Shown here: in pieces, positions 16,769 through 25,650 of the stretch
Numbering within the stretch: position 1 is the stretch's first letter
How the letters are laid out: the number at the start of each line of letters is the position of its first letter
Assembly (NCBI GenBank): GCA_900544295.1
Contig: UQUO01000004.1
Location: 1-64,000, forward strand
Reading direction: 5' to 3'
Source of the DNA: an uncultured Eubacteriales bacterium
GTDB lineage: Bacteria; Bacillota; Clostridia; Oscillospirales; Oscillospiraceae
Length of the DNA: 64,000 nt
Notes under the pieces: model-generated
What the model was told of the DNA's origin: nothing
The model's database searches: none
What the model saw: only the letters and a program-made list of their open reading frames with translations
Position numbers and translations under genes: made by a program

Positions 16769-17818
16769 ATGCAGGTCAAACGCTCGGTCTGGGCCAACGC
16801 GGGCATAACCCTGGGTCTGCTGGGGGCAACCTGCCTCGTCAGCGGCGGGCTCAATGCCATCGCCCAAAGCACAACTGCGGCCACGCTGCTCTTCGTCCTG
16901 TGCGTACACATAGTCGCCAGGATCACGGACGGCTATTTCTGGGGCATCGCGGCGAGCCTTGCGGCGGTGCTCTGCGCAAACTTCATCTTCACCTTCCCCT
17001 ACATGGCCTTCAACTTCACCATCGCGGGCTATCCGCTCACCTTCGCCACCATGCTGGCCGTCTCCATCAGCACCAGCGCCATGACCACAGTGCTGAAAAA
17101 GCAGGACATGCTCCGCCTTGAGAGCGAGCGGGCCAGGATGCGCGCGGATCTGCTGCGGGCAGTCTCACACGATTTGCGCACGCCGCTAACCTCCATTGCA
17201 GGCTCCGCCGCCGTGCTGCTCGAAAACGAGCAGCTGCCGCCCGAGAGCCGCCGCGAGCTGCTCACCAGCGTCAAGGACGACGCCGAGTGGCTCATACGCA
17301 TGGTCGAAAACCTGCTGTCCATCACCCGCGTTGGCGGGGAAAACACCTCCATCCAGAAGTCGCCCGAGCCCGCAGAGGAGGTCGTGGCGGACGCTGTTCG
17401 GAAGTTCCGCAGGCTCTACCCGGATATAAACGTCCAGGCAGAGCTGCCGGAGGACGTGCTCTTCGTGCCGATGGACGCGGTGCTCATCTGCCAGGTGTTC
17501 ACGAACCTGCTGGAAAACGCCGCCCTGCACGGCGGCGGCACGCGGAACATCACCGTCTCAGCCGAGGTACGCGGCAGGTCGGCCTGCTTCTGCGTCGAGG
17601 ACGACGGCGCGGGCATCAGCGAAGATGCCCTGCCCTACCTTTTTGAGGACCGTCCCTCTCTCCGCTCGGCCCCGGCGGACTCCGGCGGGCGGCACAATAT
17701 GGGCATCGGGCTCTCTGTCTGCCGGGCAATTGTCAAGGCCCATGGCGGGACCATGGAAGCCCAAAACGTACCGGGCCGCGGCGCACGCTTCTGTTTCACC
17801 CTGCCGCTGGACGAATAA
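16769..17818 (+). CDS. KdpD-like sensor histidine kinase (DUF4118)
   Basis: A 349-residue membrane kinase. Four N-terminal helices (about 9-100) form the DUF4118 module of KdpD. They are followed by a HisKA dimerisation helix with phospho-acceptor H134 (RAVSHDLRTPLTSIAG), a HATPase domain with the N box NLLENAALHGGG, a G1 box DDGAGIS, and a G2 box MGIGLSVCRAIVKAHGG. The N-terminal KdpD/UspA sensing domains are missing, a common short form in Clostridia. ATG 16769 has GAGGTGAGG upstream. No kdpFABC potassium pump lies in the window. Confidence 0.88.
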   Translation: MQVKRSVWANAGITLGLLGATCLVSGGLNAIAQSTTAATLLFVLCVHIVARITDGYFWGIAASLAAVLCANFIFTFPYMAFNFTIAGYPLTFATMLAVSISTSAMTTVLKKQDMLRLESERARMRADLLRAVSHDLRTPLTSIAGSAAVLLENEQLPPESRRELLTSVKDDAEWLIRMVENLLSITRVGGENTSIQKSPEPAEEVVADAVRKFRRLYPDINVQAELPEDVLFVPMDAVLICQVFTNLLENAALHGGGTRNITVSAEVRGRSACFCVEDDGAGISEDALPYLFEDRPSLRSAPADSGGRHNMGIGLSVCRAIVKAHGGTMEAQNVPGRGARFCFTLPLDE

Positions 17819-17841
17819 GCACACGAAAGGAGAACTCTGCC

Positions 17842-18549
17842 ATGCCGGCCAAAGACAAGATTCTGATAGTCGAGGACGAAAAGGGCATACTTAGCTTCAT
17901 GACAACCGTGCTCACCTCGAACGGCTATGACGTCATATCCGCAAACAGCGGCGCGAAGGCCATCACCCTCGTCACCTCGCACTGCCCCGACCTCGTCATA
18001 CTCGACCTGGGTCTGCCGGACATGGACGGCATGGAGGTCCTGCGCTTCATACGCGAATTGACGCACCTGCCCATAATCGTCGTCTCCGCGCGCACGCACG
18101 AGCGGGACAAGGTCGAGGCCCTCGACCTCGGTGCGGACGACTACGTGACGAAGCCCTTCGGCACCTCGGAGCTGCTGGCGCGCATACGCACGGCCCTGCG
18201 CCACACGCGCACCGCCGCGACCTCCATCAGCCTCGCCACCAGCGGCCGCTTCAAGGCCGGCGGGCTTGAGATCGACTATGACAAGCGCCGCGTCTTCGTG
18301 GACGGCGAGAGTGTACATCTGACGCAGAACGAGTACAGGATCGTCTCCATGCTCGGACTCTACTCCGGCCGGGTGCTGACCTACGACTACATGCTCCGCG
18401 AGCTCTGGGGCCTCAGCACCAAGGAAAACCGTCAAATCCTGCGCGTTAATATGGCAAATATTCGGCGCAAACTCGAAAAAAACCCCGCCGAGCCGCAGTA
18501 CATCTTCACCGAGATAGGCGTCGGCTACTGGATGCGCGAGGCGGACTGA
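17842..18549 (+). CDS. KdpE-like response regulator (OmpR family)
   Basis: A 235-residue partner of the upstream kinase. The receiver domain has acidic pocket EDE (about 10-12), phospho-acceptor D55 (VILDLGLPDMDG), a conserved Thr/Ser (VVSART) and Lys (YVTKPFGTSELLAR). The C-terminal winged helix spans about 135-232 (LTQNEYRIVSMLGLYSGRVL and RRKLEKNPAEPQYIFTE). AAAGGAG lies before ATG, 23 bases after the kinase. The target genes are not evident here. Confidence 0.92.
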   Translation: MPAKDKILIVEDEKGILSFMTTVLTSNGYDVISANSGAKAITLVTSHCPDLVILDLGLPDMDGMEVLRFIRELTHLPIIVVSARTHERDKVEALDLGADDYVTKPFGTSELLARIRTALRHTRTAATSISLATSGRFKAGGLEIDYDKRRVFVDGESVHLTQNEYRIVSMLGLYSGRVLTYDYMLRELWGLSTKENRQILRVNMANIRRKLEKNPAEPQYIFTEIGVGYWMREAD

Positions 18550-18574
18550 GCAAATCTCAGGGGCGGAGCTTAAA

Positions 18575-18618
18575 ATTGCCTGGCAGCTGTTGAATTTTGG
18601 GCTGCCAGGCAATATAAT
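18575..18618 (+). promoter_or_regulatory. galT promoter embedded in a 13-bp inverted repeat
   Basis: The arms ATTGCCTGGCAGC (18575-18587) and its exact complement (18601-18613) flank a 13-base loop. TTGAAT (18590-18595) in the loop and TATAAT (18613-18618) just beyond it form a promoter with a 17-base spacer. No U-run follows, so it looks like an operator or an anti-readthrough hairpin and not a classic terminator. It lies 55 bases before the galT start. Confidence 0.6.
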
Positions 18619-18672
18619 GTAAATATGTATCACGTTCTGTCCTGAAAGATGATAAACATAGGAGGAGAGGTC

Positions 18673-20166
18673 ATGACCACCGGACACGCAATAGCTTCCC
18701 TCGCGGAATACTGCCTCAGAAAGGGGCTGATCCAGCCCTCGGAGAAGACCTGGGCGATAAACACCATTCTCGACATACTCCGGCTCGACGGCTGCGAGCA
18801 TGAGGCGGAGGTGACGGGCGAAATAGACCTCGCCCAGGTGCTCGACACCCTGCTGGACGACGCGCACGAGCGCGGCGTGCTGCCGGAGGACTCCGTTGTC
18901 TATCGCGACCTTTTCGACACCCGGCTCATGGGCGCCCTCACGCCCCGGCCCGCTCAGGTAATAGAGAAATTCCGCGCCCTCTACGCCGAGAGCCCGGAAA
19001 AGGCCACGGACTGGTACTACGAGTTCAGCCAGGACACCAACTACATCCGCCGCGACCGCATCGCCAAGGACGTCCAGTGGAAAACCGCCACGGAGTACGG
19101 CGAGCTGGACATCACCATAAACCTCTCCAAGCCCGAAAAGGACCCGCGCGCCATCGCCGCCGCCCGGAACCTGCCCGCCTCCAACTACCCGCGCTGCCAG
19201 CTCTGCGCCGAAAACGAGGGCTACGCCGGCCGCGTCAACCACCCCGCGCGGCAGAACCACCGCATCGTGCCCATAACCATCAACAACTCCCCCTGGTTCC
19301 TGCAATACTCCCCCTATGTCTACTACAACGAGCACTGCATCGTCCTCAACAGCGTCCACACGCCCATGAAGATAGACGAGCCCTGCTTCCGCAAGCTCAT
19401 GGACTTCGTGCGGCAGTTCCCGCACTACTTCGTCGGCTCGAACGCGGACCTGCCCATCGTCGGCGGCTCCATCCTCGCGCACGACCATTTCCAGGGCGGG
19501 CGCTACACCTTTGCCATGGAGAAGGCCCCGGTGGAGACGCCCGTCAGCATCCGCGGCTTTGAGGACGTGGAGGCCGGCATCGTGAAGTGGCCGCTTTCCG
19601 TGCTGCGCATACGCTCGGCCGAGCCCGAGCGGCTCATAAAGCTCGCGACGCACGCGCTGGAGCTCTGGCGCGGCTGGACGGACGAGAGCGCCTTCATCTT
19701 CGCGGAGACGGACGGCGAGCCTCACAACACCATCACCCCCATCGCCCGCCGCCGCGGCGAGGACTATGAGCTCGACCTCGTCCTGCGCAACAACATCACC
19801 ACCGAGGAGCATCCCCTGGGCGTCTACCACCCCCATGCGGAGCTGCACCACATCAAGAAGGAAAACATCGGCCTCATCGAGGTCATGGGCCTCGCCGTCC
19901 TGCCCTCCCGGCTCAAGGCCGAGCTGGCCGCCGTGGAGGAGGCTCTGCTCTCCGGCGCGGACATGCGCGCGAATGAGCTCACCGCCTCCCACGCCGAATG
20001 GGCCGAGGGCTTTGCCAAAAACTACGCCGTCACGCCCGAAAACGTACATGAGATAGTACAGCACGAGGCGGGCCTGGTGTTTTCCCGCGTTCTCGAACAC
20101 GCGGGCGTCTACAAGCGCACGCCCGAGGGCCGCGCGGCTTTCCTGCGCTTTGTCGAGGCGCTTTGA
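18673..20166 (+). CDS. galT: UDP-glucose--hexose-1-phosphate uridylyltransferase (class II GalT)
   Basis: A 497-residue cytoplasmic enzyme of the Leloir pathway that swaps UMP between UDP-glucose and galactose-1-phosphate. It is the Gram-positive class II form: TNYIRRDRIAKDVQWKT, ASNYPRCQLCAENEGYAGR, and the active-site histidines in LAHDHFQGGRYTFAMEKA. ATG 18673 directly follows GGAGGAGAGG. galE and galK are not in the window, although an alpha-galactosidase operon lies 10 kb away and would supply its substrate. A terminator closes it as a single-gene unit. Confidence 0.95.
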   Translation: MTTGHAIASLAEYCLRKGLIQPSEKTWAINTILDILRLDGCEHEAEVTGEIDLAQVLDTLLDDAHERGVLPEDSVVYRDLFDTRLMGALTPRPAQVIEKFRALYAESPEKATDWYYEFSQDTNYIRRDRIAKDVQWKTATEYGELDITINLSKPEKDPRAIAAARNLPASNYPRCQLCAENEGYAGRVNHPARQNHRIVPITINNSPWFLQYSPYVYYNEHCIVLNSVHTPMKIDEPCFRKLMDFVRQFPHYFVGSNADLPIVGGSILAHDHFQGGRYTFAMEKAPVETPVSIRGFEDVEAGIVKWPLSVLRIRSAEPERLIKLATHALELWRGWTDESAFIFAETDGEPHNTITPIARRRGEDYELDLVLRNNITTEEHPLGVYHPHAELHHIKKENIGLIEVMGLAVLPSRLKAELAAVEEALLSGADMRANELTASHAEWAEGFAKNYAVTPENVHEIVQHEAGLVFSRVLEHAGVYKRTPEGRAAFLRFVEAL

Positions 20167-20183
20167 GATTATTTTACAGCAAG

Positions 20184-20218
20184 GACCGGGGAGGCTCCGT
20201 CTCCCCGGTCAGTTTTTT
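20184..20218 (+). terminator. Rho-independent terminator of galT
   Basis: Perfect 10-bp stem GACCGGGGAG (20184-20193) with its complement (20201-20210), then AGTTTTTT. Confidence 0.93.
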
Positions 20219-20332
20219 ACCCCTGTTCGGCGAGAATTTACAAATTACCTCATTTTTATGCTTTAAGTTTCCCCGGGGATATGCTATATTGATATTTGTA
20301 TCTTTGCGCCCGGCGCAAGAGGAGTTTTTGAT

Positions 20333-22897
20333 TTGACCGACAACGGAATTTCCCTTGAAGATAAAGTGAACGACGGCCTGGACGACATCTCGCTTGAGGC
20401 CATATTGGCGGAATACGGCGACTTCGGCCTGGGCGTGCCGCCCGAGGACGAGGTCGGCGCGCGCTCACGGCGCATCGTCATGGAGGCCCTGGGCGAGACC
20501 TTTGCGGGCGTGGCCGAGAGCGCGGAGGCGGATGATACTGCCGGCCTGCCCGGTGAAGACTGGGAAGAACCGCGCGAATATCAGCCCCGCCGCCAGCGCA
20601 AGGCCCGCTCCCGCCGCCGCGAGCGCGAAGAGCTGCGCGAATACCGCCCTCGCCGCCGCGAGCCGGATTACGCGCCTGAGCCGGAGTACGCCCCCATCGA
20701 GGGCGACGAGGACGTCAAGGTCTACCGCCCCGGCATGGGCAGTATGCCGGAGGGTGACGAGGACGTCAAGGTCTACAACCTCGGGGACGTCATAGCCGAA
20801 GCGGAACGCCGCTCCGCCAACTGGAACATCCCCCGGCCAGAGGCTGAAGACGACTTCGTCTCCCAGCCTCTCTCCTACGAGTCCGAGCCGGAGCGCACGG
20901 CAGAGCCCGAGGCAGACTACGCCGAGGTCGCGGCTGAGGATCGCGGCGCTGACTATACCACCGACTACGCCGGGGACTATGCGGAAAGCTACTCGGAGGA
21001 CTACGCCGAGGCCGGGTACAGGCCCGACGCCTATGAAAACATACGCACGGGAGGCTACGGCAGCCCGGATGAGGACGAGGAATACGCCGCCGAGGGCGCG
21101 GAGGACATGGAGCCGCCCGAGCCGCGACACCGCTTCCGCCGCAGGAACGCCTCCGAAAAGCAGGCAGGTCCTGTGCTCGGCACGCTGGCCGTCCTGGGCT
21201 ACAAGCTCCGCCGCGCAATGCTGGCAGGCGAGGCCGCAGCCGTGGAGGACGAGGTCGAGCTTGGGCCGGAGATGCCCGCCGACAGGGCCGCGAAATACTA
21301 CGCGGCGAACGTCTCCTCGCTCAAGCTGCGCTTCCGCCTTGCCCTTTTGCTCAGCGTCATCCTCTGCTGGATATCCTTCGGCCTGCCCACGGCGGGCGCG
21401 CTGGGACACGACCTCAAGACCACCTCGCTCGTCTGCCTCGCGCTGGAGCTGAGCGTAGTCATGCTGGGTCTGGACATTTTCACGAAGGGTATAATGAGTC
21501 TTGTGCGCAACAGGCCGGGGCTCTGGACGCTCGTCTCCTTCTCCTGCGTCGCCTCTGCGCTGGACGCCGTGGTGAGCTATGCCGTCGGCACGGCGGGCTG
21601 GGGCCTGCCCTTCTGCGGGGCGGCGGCGCTGTCCATGACCTTTGCCATCTGGGGCGCGCAGCTCACGGCCCGGGGGCTCAGGCTCTCCTGCAAGGCCCAG
21701 GAGCTGGCGGAGGACCCCTTCTGTGTCAGCGCCGAGACCGGAGTGCTCGACGAGGGCGCGGCACTCATCAAATTCAAACGCCCGACCACCGGCTGGCTGC
21801 GCCGCTGCGAGGAGCCGGACGCAGCTGAAAACGTCTTCTCCTCCCTCGCGCCCTGGCTCATCGCCGCCTCCCTGCTGCTCTCTGTTGCGGCCACGGCGGT
21901 CACGAAGAGCTGGACCAGCTTTTTCCGCATACTCGCGGCAATTTCCGCGAGCAGCGCGCCCTTTGCGGCCTTTTTGTCCTGCGCCCTGCCCTACGCGCTG
22001 CTCGCGCGGCGCGTGTTCCGCTCAGGCGCGGCTGTGGCCGGCTGGCCCGGCATACGCGACATCGGCCGGGCGCGCCGCCTGGTCGTGACGGACACGGACC
22101 TCTTCCCCAGCGACTCCGTCTCCATCGAGAGCATACGCATACTCGACGGCATGCAGCCGCAGAAGGTCATCTCCGCCGCAGGCAGCCTCGTCTGCGCCTC
22201 CGGCAGCGGCGTCGCGCCCTGCTTCCTGGAGCTCATGCGCAAAAACGGCTGCTCCATGCTCCGGGTGGAGGACTTCTGCTGCCACGAGGGCGGCGGCCTA
22301 ACCTCTCTCATCGAGGGCCTTGAGGTCATCTGCGGCAGCGCGGGCTTCATGCGGCTCATGGGCATAATAGTCCCGCAGAAGCTGGCCTCGCGCAGCTCCG
22401 TATTCATAGCCATGAACGGCAAGCTGACCGGAATCTTCAACCTCCACTATGAGCCCACAGGCCCCGTGCGCGCCGCGCTGGCGAGCCTGCTGCACTCCAA
22501 CCGTGACCCGCTCTTCGCCGTTCGCGACTTCCTCGTCACGCCGCTCATGCTCCGGCAGAAGTACCGCCTGCCCACGGACGGCTTCGACTTCCCGCCCTTC
22601 GCGCGGCGCTACGAGGTCTCCGGCGCGGAGCCGGGTGAGGACAGCCAGATATCCGCCCTGCTCTCCCGCGAGGGTCTCGGTTCCTTTGTCGATGTGGCGG
22701 ACTGCGGCAGGAAGGCCTACATAGCCTCCGCGCTGGGCGCGGTGCTGGGCGCGGTCTGCGCCGTCGTCGGCGTCGTGCTCTTCTTCGTGCTCATCGTCAC
22801 CGGCGGCGTAGGAGCGGTCACGGCGGCAAACGTCATGGCCTACCTCTTCCTCTGGCTCGCGCCCGTACTTGTCGCCTCCATCGCCTCCGCCGTCTGA
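20333..22897 (+). CDS. Degenerate P-type-ATPase-like membrane protein of unknown function
   Basis: An 854-residue protein starting at TTG 20333 (AGAGGAG 9 bases before). Residues 1-270 are acidic, Tyr/Glu/Arg-rich low complexity with a 17-residue tandem repeat around GDEDVKVY. From about 320 it has the helix plan of a P1B-type ATPase: helices at about 325-345, 360-385, 400-425 and 430-450, a pair at about 500-555, and two at the C-terminus (795-850). The segment APFAAFLSCALPYALLARR then IGRARRLVVTDTDLFP aligns with the family's CPC helix and VVFDKTGTL. The CPC is SAP and DKTGT is D587-TDLF; the TGES, TGD and GDGxND motifs are absent. It cannot be a standard cation pump. Confidence 0.6.
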   Translation: MTDNGISLEDKVNDGLDDISLEAILAEYGDFGLGVPPEDEVGARSRRIVMEALGETFAGVAESAEADDTAGLPGEDWEEPREYQPRRQRKARSRRREREELREYRPRRREPDYAPEPEYAPIEGDEDVKVYRPGMGSMPEGDEDVKVYNLGDVIAEAERRSANWNIPRPEAEDDFVSQPLSYESEPERTAEPEADYAEVAAEDRGADYTTDYAGDYAESYSEDYAEAGYRPDAYENIRTGGYGSPDEDEEYAAEGAEDMEPPEPRHRFRRRNASEKQAGPVLGTLAVLGYKLRRAMLAGEAAAVEDEVELGPEMPADRAAKYYAANVSSLKLRFRLALLLSVILCWISFGLPTAGALGHDLKTTSLVCLALELSVVMLGLDIFTKGIMSLVRNRPGLWTLVSFSCVASALDAVVSYAVGTAGWGLPFCGAAALSMTFAIWGAQLTARGLRLSCKAQELAEDPFCVSAETGVLDEGAALIKFKRPTTGWLRRCEEPDAAENVFSSLAPWLIAASLLLSVAATAVTKSWTSFFRILAAISASSAPFAAFLSCALPYALLARRVFRSGAAVAGWPGIRDIGRARRLVVTDTDLFPSDSVSIESIRILDGMQPQKVISAAGSLVCASGSGVAPCFLELMRKNGCSMLRVEDFCCHEGGGLTSLIEGLEVICGSAGFMRLMGIIVPQKLASRSSVFIAMNGKLTGIFNLHYEPTGPVRAALASLLHSNRDPLFAVRDFLVTPLMLRQKYRLPTDGFDFPPFARRYEVSGAEPGEDSQISALLSREGLGSFVDVADCGRKAYIASALGAVLGAVCAVVGVVLFFVLIVTGGVGAVTAANVMAYLFLWLAPVLVASIASAV

Positions 22898-22932
22898 GCG
22901 CGGCGCGGCCCCCCGGTGAGGTTTTTTGCCTA

Positions 22933-22961
22933 TTGCCAAGGGCCTGCAAATATTGTATAAT
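22933..22961 (+). promoter_or_regulatory. Sigma-A promoter of the EF-G paralogue
   Basis: TTGCCA (22933-22938), a 17-base spacer and a perfect TATAAT (22956-22961), 62 bases upstream of ATG 23024. Confidence 0.75.
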
Positions 22962-23023
22962 TGATTGCTTTTAGTTTTGCGAAAACACTATGTTTTTAGT
23001 TTATATAAGGAGAGGACCTACAC

Positions 23024-25051
23024 ATGAGCTATGCATCCAAGGACATCCGCAACATCGCGCTGCTCGGACACGGCGGCAACGGCAAGACCAGCCTCGCTGA
23101 GAGCATCCTCTTTCTGACCGGTGCTACCGACAGGCTCGGCAGCTCCGCCGCGGGCAACTCCGTCTCGGACTACGACCCGGAGGAGATCCGCCGCCAGATA
23201 AGCATCTCCGCCAGCACGATGTACACTGAGTATCAGAAGACCAAGATCAACATCATCGACACCCCGGGATACTTCGACTTCGCGGGCGAGGTCGCTCAGG
23301 CTCTGCGCGTCGCGGACATCGGCATCATCTGCGTCTCCGCCAAGGACGGCCTGAACGTCGGCGCCGAGAAGGCCTGGAAGGCCCTTTCCGACGCGGGCCT
23401 GCCCCGCGCCATATACATCTCCAAGGTGGACGAGGAGCACGCCGACTTCTACAAGGCCTTTGAGCAGCTGCGCGAGAAGTTCGGCCCCTCGCTGAGCCCC
23501 ATGTCCGCGCCCATCATGTCCGGCACCAAGGTCACCGGCCTCGTCGATATCCTGGCCCGCAAGGCCTACAAGTACGAGGGCAAGAACCGCAGCGAGATAC
23601 CCATGCCCGCCGACATGGCCGACCGCGTTGAGGAGATGTACAGCGAGATAGCTGAAAACGCCGCCGGCACCAGCGAGGAGCTCATGGACAAGTACCTCGA
23701 AACCATGGAGCTCTCCGCCGAGGAGATCTACGGCGCCCTCGGCACCGGCATTGCCGACTGCGAAATAACCCCCGTCTTCTGCGGCAGCGCCGCCACCGGC
23801 CTCGGCACCGTTGTTCTGCTCGACGCCGTCAAGAACTTCTTCCCCTACCCGCGCGAGGGCGGCAAGCTCGTTGACGCCGCCGGCCCGGCCAAGGCCATCG
23901 TCTACAAGACCATCTCCGACCAGTTCGGCAAGTTCTCCCTGTTCAAGGTCATCTCCGGCAAGGTCACGCCCGACATGACCCTCGTGAACGCCCGCTCCGG
24001 CGCGCAGGAGAAGCTCGGCCACATCTACTACATGCAGGGCAAGAAGACCGTCGAGGTCCAGGAGATAGGCTGCGGCGACATCGGCGCCGTCTCCAAGCTC
24101 TCCGACACCAAGACCGGCGACACCCTCTGCGACGGCAAGGCCGTTGAGGCCGCCCCCGGCATCGAGTACGCCGTCCCCTGCTACTCCATGGCCATCGCCC
24201 CCAAGACGAAGGGCCAGGAGGACAAGGTCGCCCAGGGCCTCGCGAGGCTCGGCGAGGAGGACCGCTCCTTCACCATCACAAACAACGCCGAGACCAAGCA
24301 GATGGTCATCGCCGGCGCCGGCGACATCCATCTCGACGTCCTCTGCTCCAAGCTGAAGAACAAGTTCGGCGTCGAGGTCGAGCTCTCCCCCGCCCGCGTC
24401 CCCTACCGCGAGAAGATCCGCAAGCCGCTCAAGGCCCACGGCCGCCACAAGAAGCAGTCCGGCGGTCACGGCCAGTTCGGCGACGTCTGGATAGAGTTCG
24501 AGCCCCAGGACGAGCAGGAAGATATGATCTTCGCCGAGAACGTCTTCGGCGGCAGCGTGCCGAAGAACTTCTTCCCCGCCGTTGAGAAGGGCCTGCGCGA
24601 GTGCTGCACCAAGGGCGTCCTCGCCGGCTACCCGATGGTTTTCCTGAAGGCCACCCTCTACGACGGCAGCTATCACCCGGTCGACTCCTCCGAAATGGCC
24701 TTCAAGACTGCCGCCGGTCTCGCCTACAAGGAGCTCGTCAACGCCAGCCCCGTCATCCTTGAGCCCATCGGCCTGCTGAAGGTCACCATCCCCGACGCCA
24801 ACATGGGCGACATCATGTCCGACATCAGCTCCAAGCGCCGCGGCACCGTCATGGGCATGAACGCCGAGGGCGGCATGCAGACCGTCGAGGCCGAGGTACC
24901 CATGGCCGAGATGTCCAGCTACGCCATCGACCTGCGCTCCATGACCCAGGGCAGGGGCAGCTTCACCCTTGAGTTCTCCCGCTACAGCGAGGCTCCCGCC
25001 GCCGTGCAGCAGAAGATAATTGACGAGGCGAAAGCCAACGCCGACGAGTAA
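23024..25051 (+). CDS. Elongation factor G-like translational GTPase (EF-G paralogue)
   Basis: A 675-residue five-domain GTPase of the EF-G family. P-loop GHGGNGKTSL (about 14-23), switch II DTPGYFDFAGEV, G4 segment ISKVDEE in place of the usual NKxD, domain II at about 265-375, and domains III-V with ending FTLEFSRYSEAPAAVQQ. The GHGGNGKT form and the short length mark the second EF-G type found beside canonical fusA in many Firmicutes, not the housekeeping copy. rpsL, rpsG and tuf are not nearby, which agrees. AAGGAGAGG precedes ATG. Codon use is strongly biased, suggesting high expression. Confidence 0.85.
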   Translation: MSYASKDIRNIALLGHGGNGKTSLAESILFLTGATDRLGSSAAGNSVSDYDPEEIRRQISISASTMYTEYQKTKINIIDTPGYFDFAGEVAQALRVADIGIICVSAKDGLNVGAEKAWKALSDAGLPRAIYISKVDEEHADFYKAFEQLREKFGPSLSPMSAPIMSGTKVTGLVDILARKAYKYEGKNRSEIPMPADMADRVEEMYSEIAENAAGTSEELMDKYLETMELSAEEIYGALGTGIADCEITPVFCGSAATGLGTVVLLDAVKNFFPYPREGGKLVDAAGPAKAIVYKTISDQFGKFSLFKVISGKVTPDMTLVNARSGAQEKLGHIYYMQGKKTVEVQEIGCGDIGAVSKLSDTKTGDTLCDGKAVEAAPGIEYAVPCYSMAIAPKTKGQEDKVAQGLARLGEEDRSFTITNNAETKQMVIAGAGDIHLDVLCSKLKNKFGVEVELSPARVPYREKIRKPLKAHGRHKKQSGGHGQFGDVWIEFEPQDEQEDMIFAENVFGGSVPKNFFPAVEKGLRECCTKGVLAGYPMVFLKATLYDGSYHPVDSSEMAFKTAAGLAYKELVNASPVILEPIGLLKVTIPDANMGDIMSDISSKRRGTVMGMNAEGGMQTVEAEVPMAEMSSYAIDLRSMTQGRGSFTLEFSRYSEAPAAVQQKIIDEAKANADE

Positions 25052-25072
25052 TTTTGCCAACAACGACCATAC

Positions 25073-25102
25073 GGGCCGCCGCTCAGACGGCGGCCCATTT
25101 TT
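25073..25102 (+). terminator. Terminator after the EF-G gene
   Basis: Perfect 9-bp stem GGGCCGCCG (25073-25081) with 25088-25096, followed by ATTTTT. It stands just before the DUF4358 gene, so that gene may depend on readthrough or its own promoter. Confidence 0.88.
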
Positions 25103-25115
25103 ACAGGTGATTGCT

Positions 25116-25613
25116 ATGACAGTAAAGACCAAAAAAGCCAGATTTCTCTCCGCCATCCTCTGCCTGGCGCTGGCGCTCGGCCTGCTGGCCGGCTGCGGCT
25201 CCACGGAGGCTAAGCAGCCGGAGATGAGCGAGGTCGTCGCCGCCGTCGAGGCCGTCGTACCCACCGACAGCATGACGGAGCTTGACGCAAACTACCTCAA
25301 GAACGTCTTCAAGCTCGACGAGAGCCAGTACGCCGACTGCTGCGTCATGACGACGAACGTCGGCACGACCATCGATGAGTTCGGCATTTTCAAGGGCAAG
25401 GACAGCGCCCAAGCTGCGGAGCTCAAAGCCGCGGTCGAGGAGTATCTCCAGTTCCGGCTCGACTCCTGGATGCCCGAGTATCTGCCCGAGGAGTTCCCGA
25501 AGCTCCAGGCCGCACAGCTCTGGAGCCAGGGCGACTACGTCATGTACGCTATCCTCTCCGACGACGCCAAGACCGCTGCGGGCGACGCCTTTACCGCCTG
25601 CTTCGCGGCCTGA
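25116..25613 (+). CDS. DUF4358 lipoprotein
   Basis: A 165-residue lipoprotein: signal peptide with lipobox LGLLAGC (Cys about 27), then a DUF4358 domain (MTELDANYLKNVFKLDESQY, then DEFGIFKGKDSAQAAELKAA, then GDYVMYAILSDD). The function of DUF4358 is unknown; it often sits with SGNH hydrolases and MBOAT acyltransferases in Clostridia, and here an SGNH hydrolase follows 37 bases downstream. ATG 25116 gives the proper signal peptide; the Shine-Dalgarno (AGGTGA) is weak. Confidence 0.85.
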   Translation: MTVKTKKARFLSAILCLALALGLLAGCGSTEAKQPEMSEVVAAVEAVVPTDSMTELDANYLKNVFKLDESQYADCCVMTTNVGTTIDEFGIFKGKDSAQAAELKAAVEEYLQFRLDSWMPEYLPEEFPKLQAAQLWSQGDYVMYAILSDDAKTAAGDAFTACFAA

Positions 25614-25650
25614 TTTGAGGCGCGCATCTCCCCTTAGCGAGGTTTTTATC

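Noticed and set aside
18575..18613. Classic terminator of the KdpE-like gene
   Set aside because: Perfect hairpin but no T-run afterwards, and a good promoter is built into it; kept as a regulatory site instead.
17635..20100. 821-codon minus-strand frame opposite the KdpE-like gene and galT
   Set aside because: Both genes beneath it are certain; the frame has no recognisable domain.
23018..25273. 751-codon minus-strand frame opposite the EF-G paralogue
   Set aside because: Complement of a gene with extreme codon bias; repetitive Val/Leu/Gly/Asp content with no protein family.
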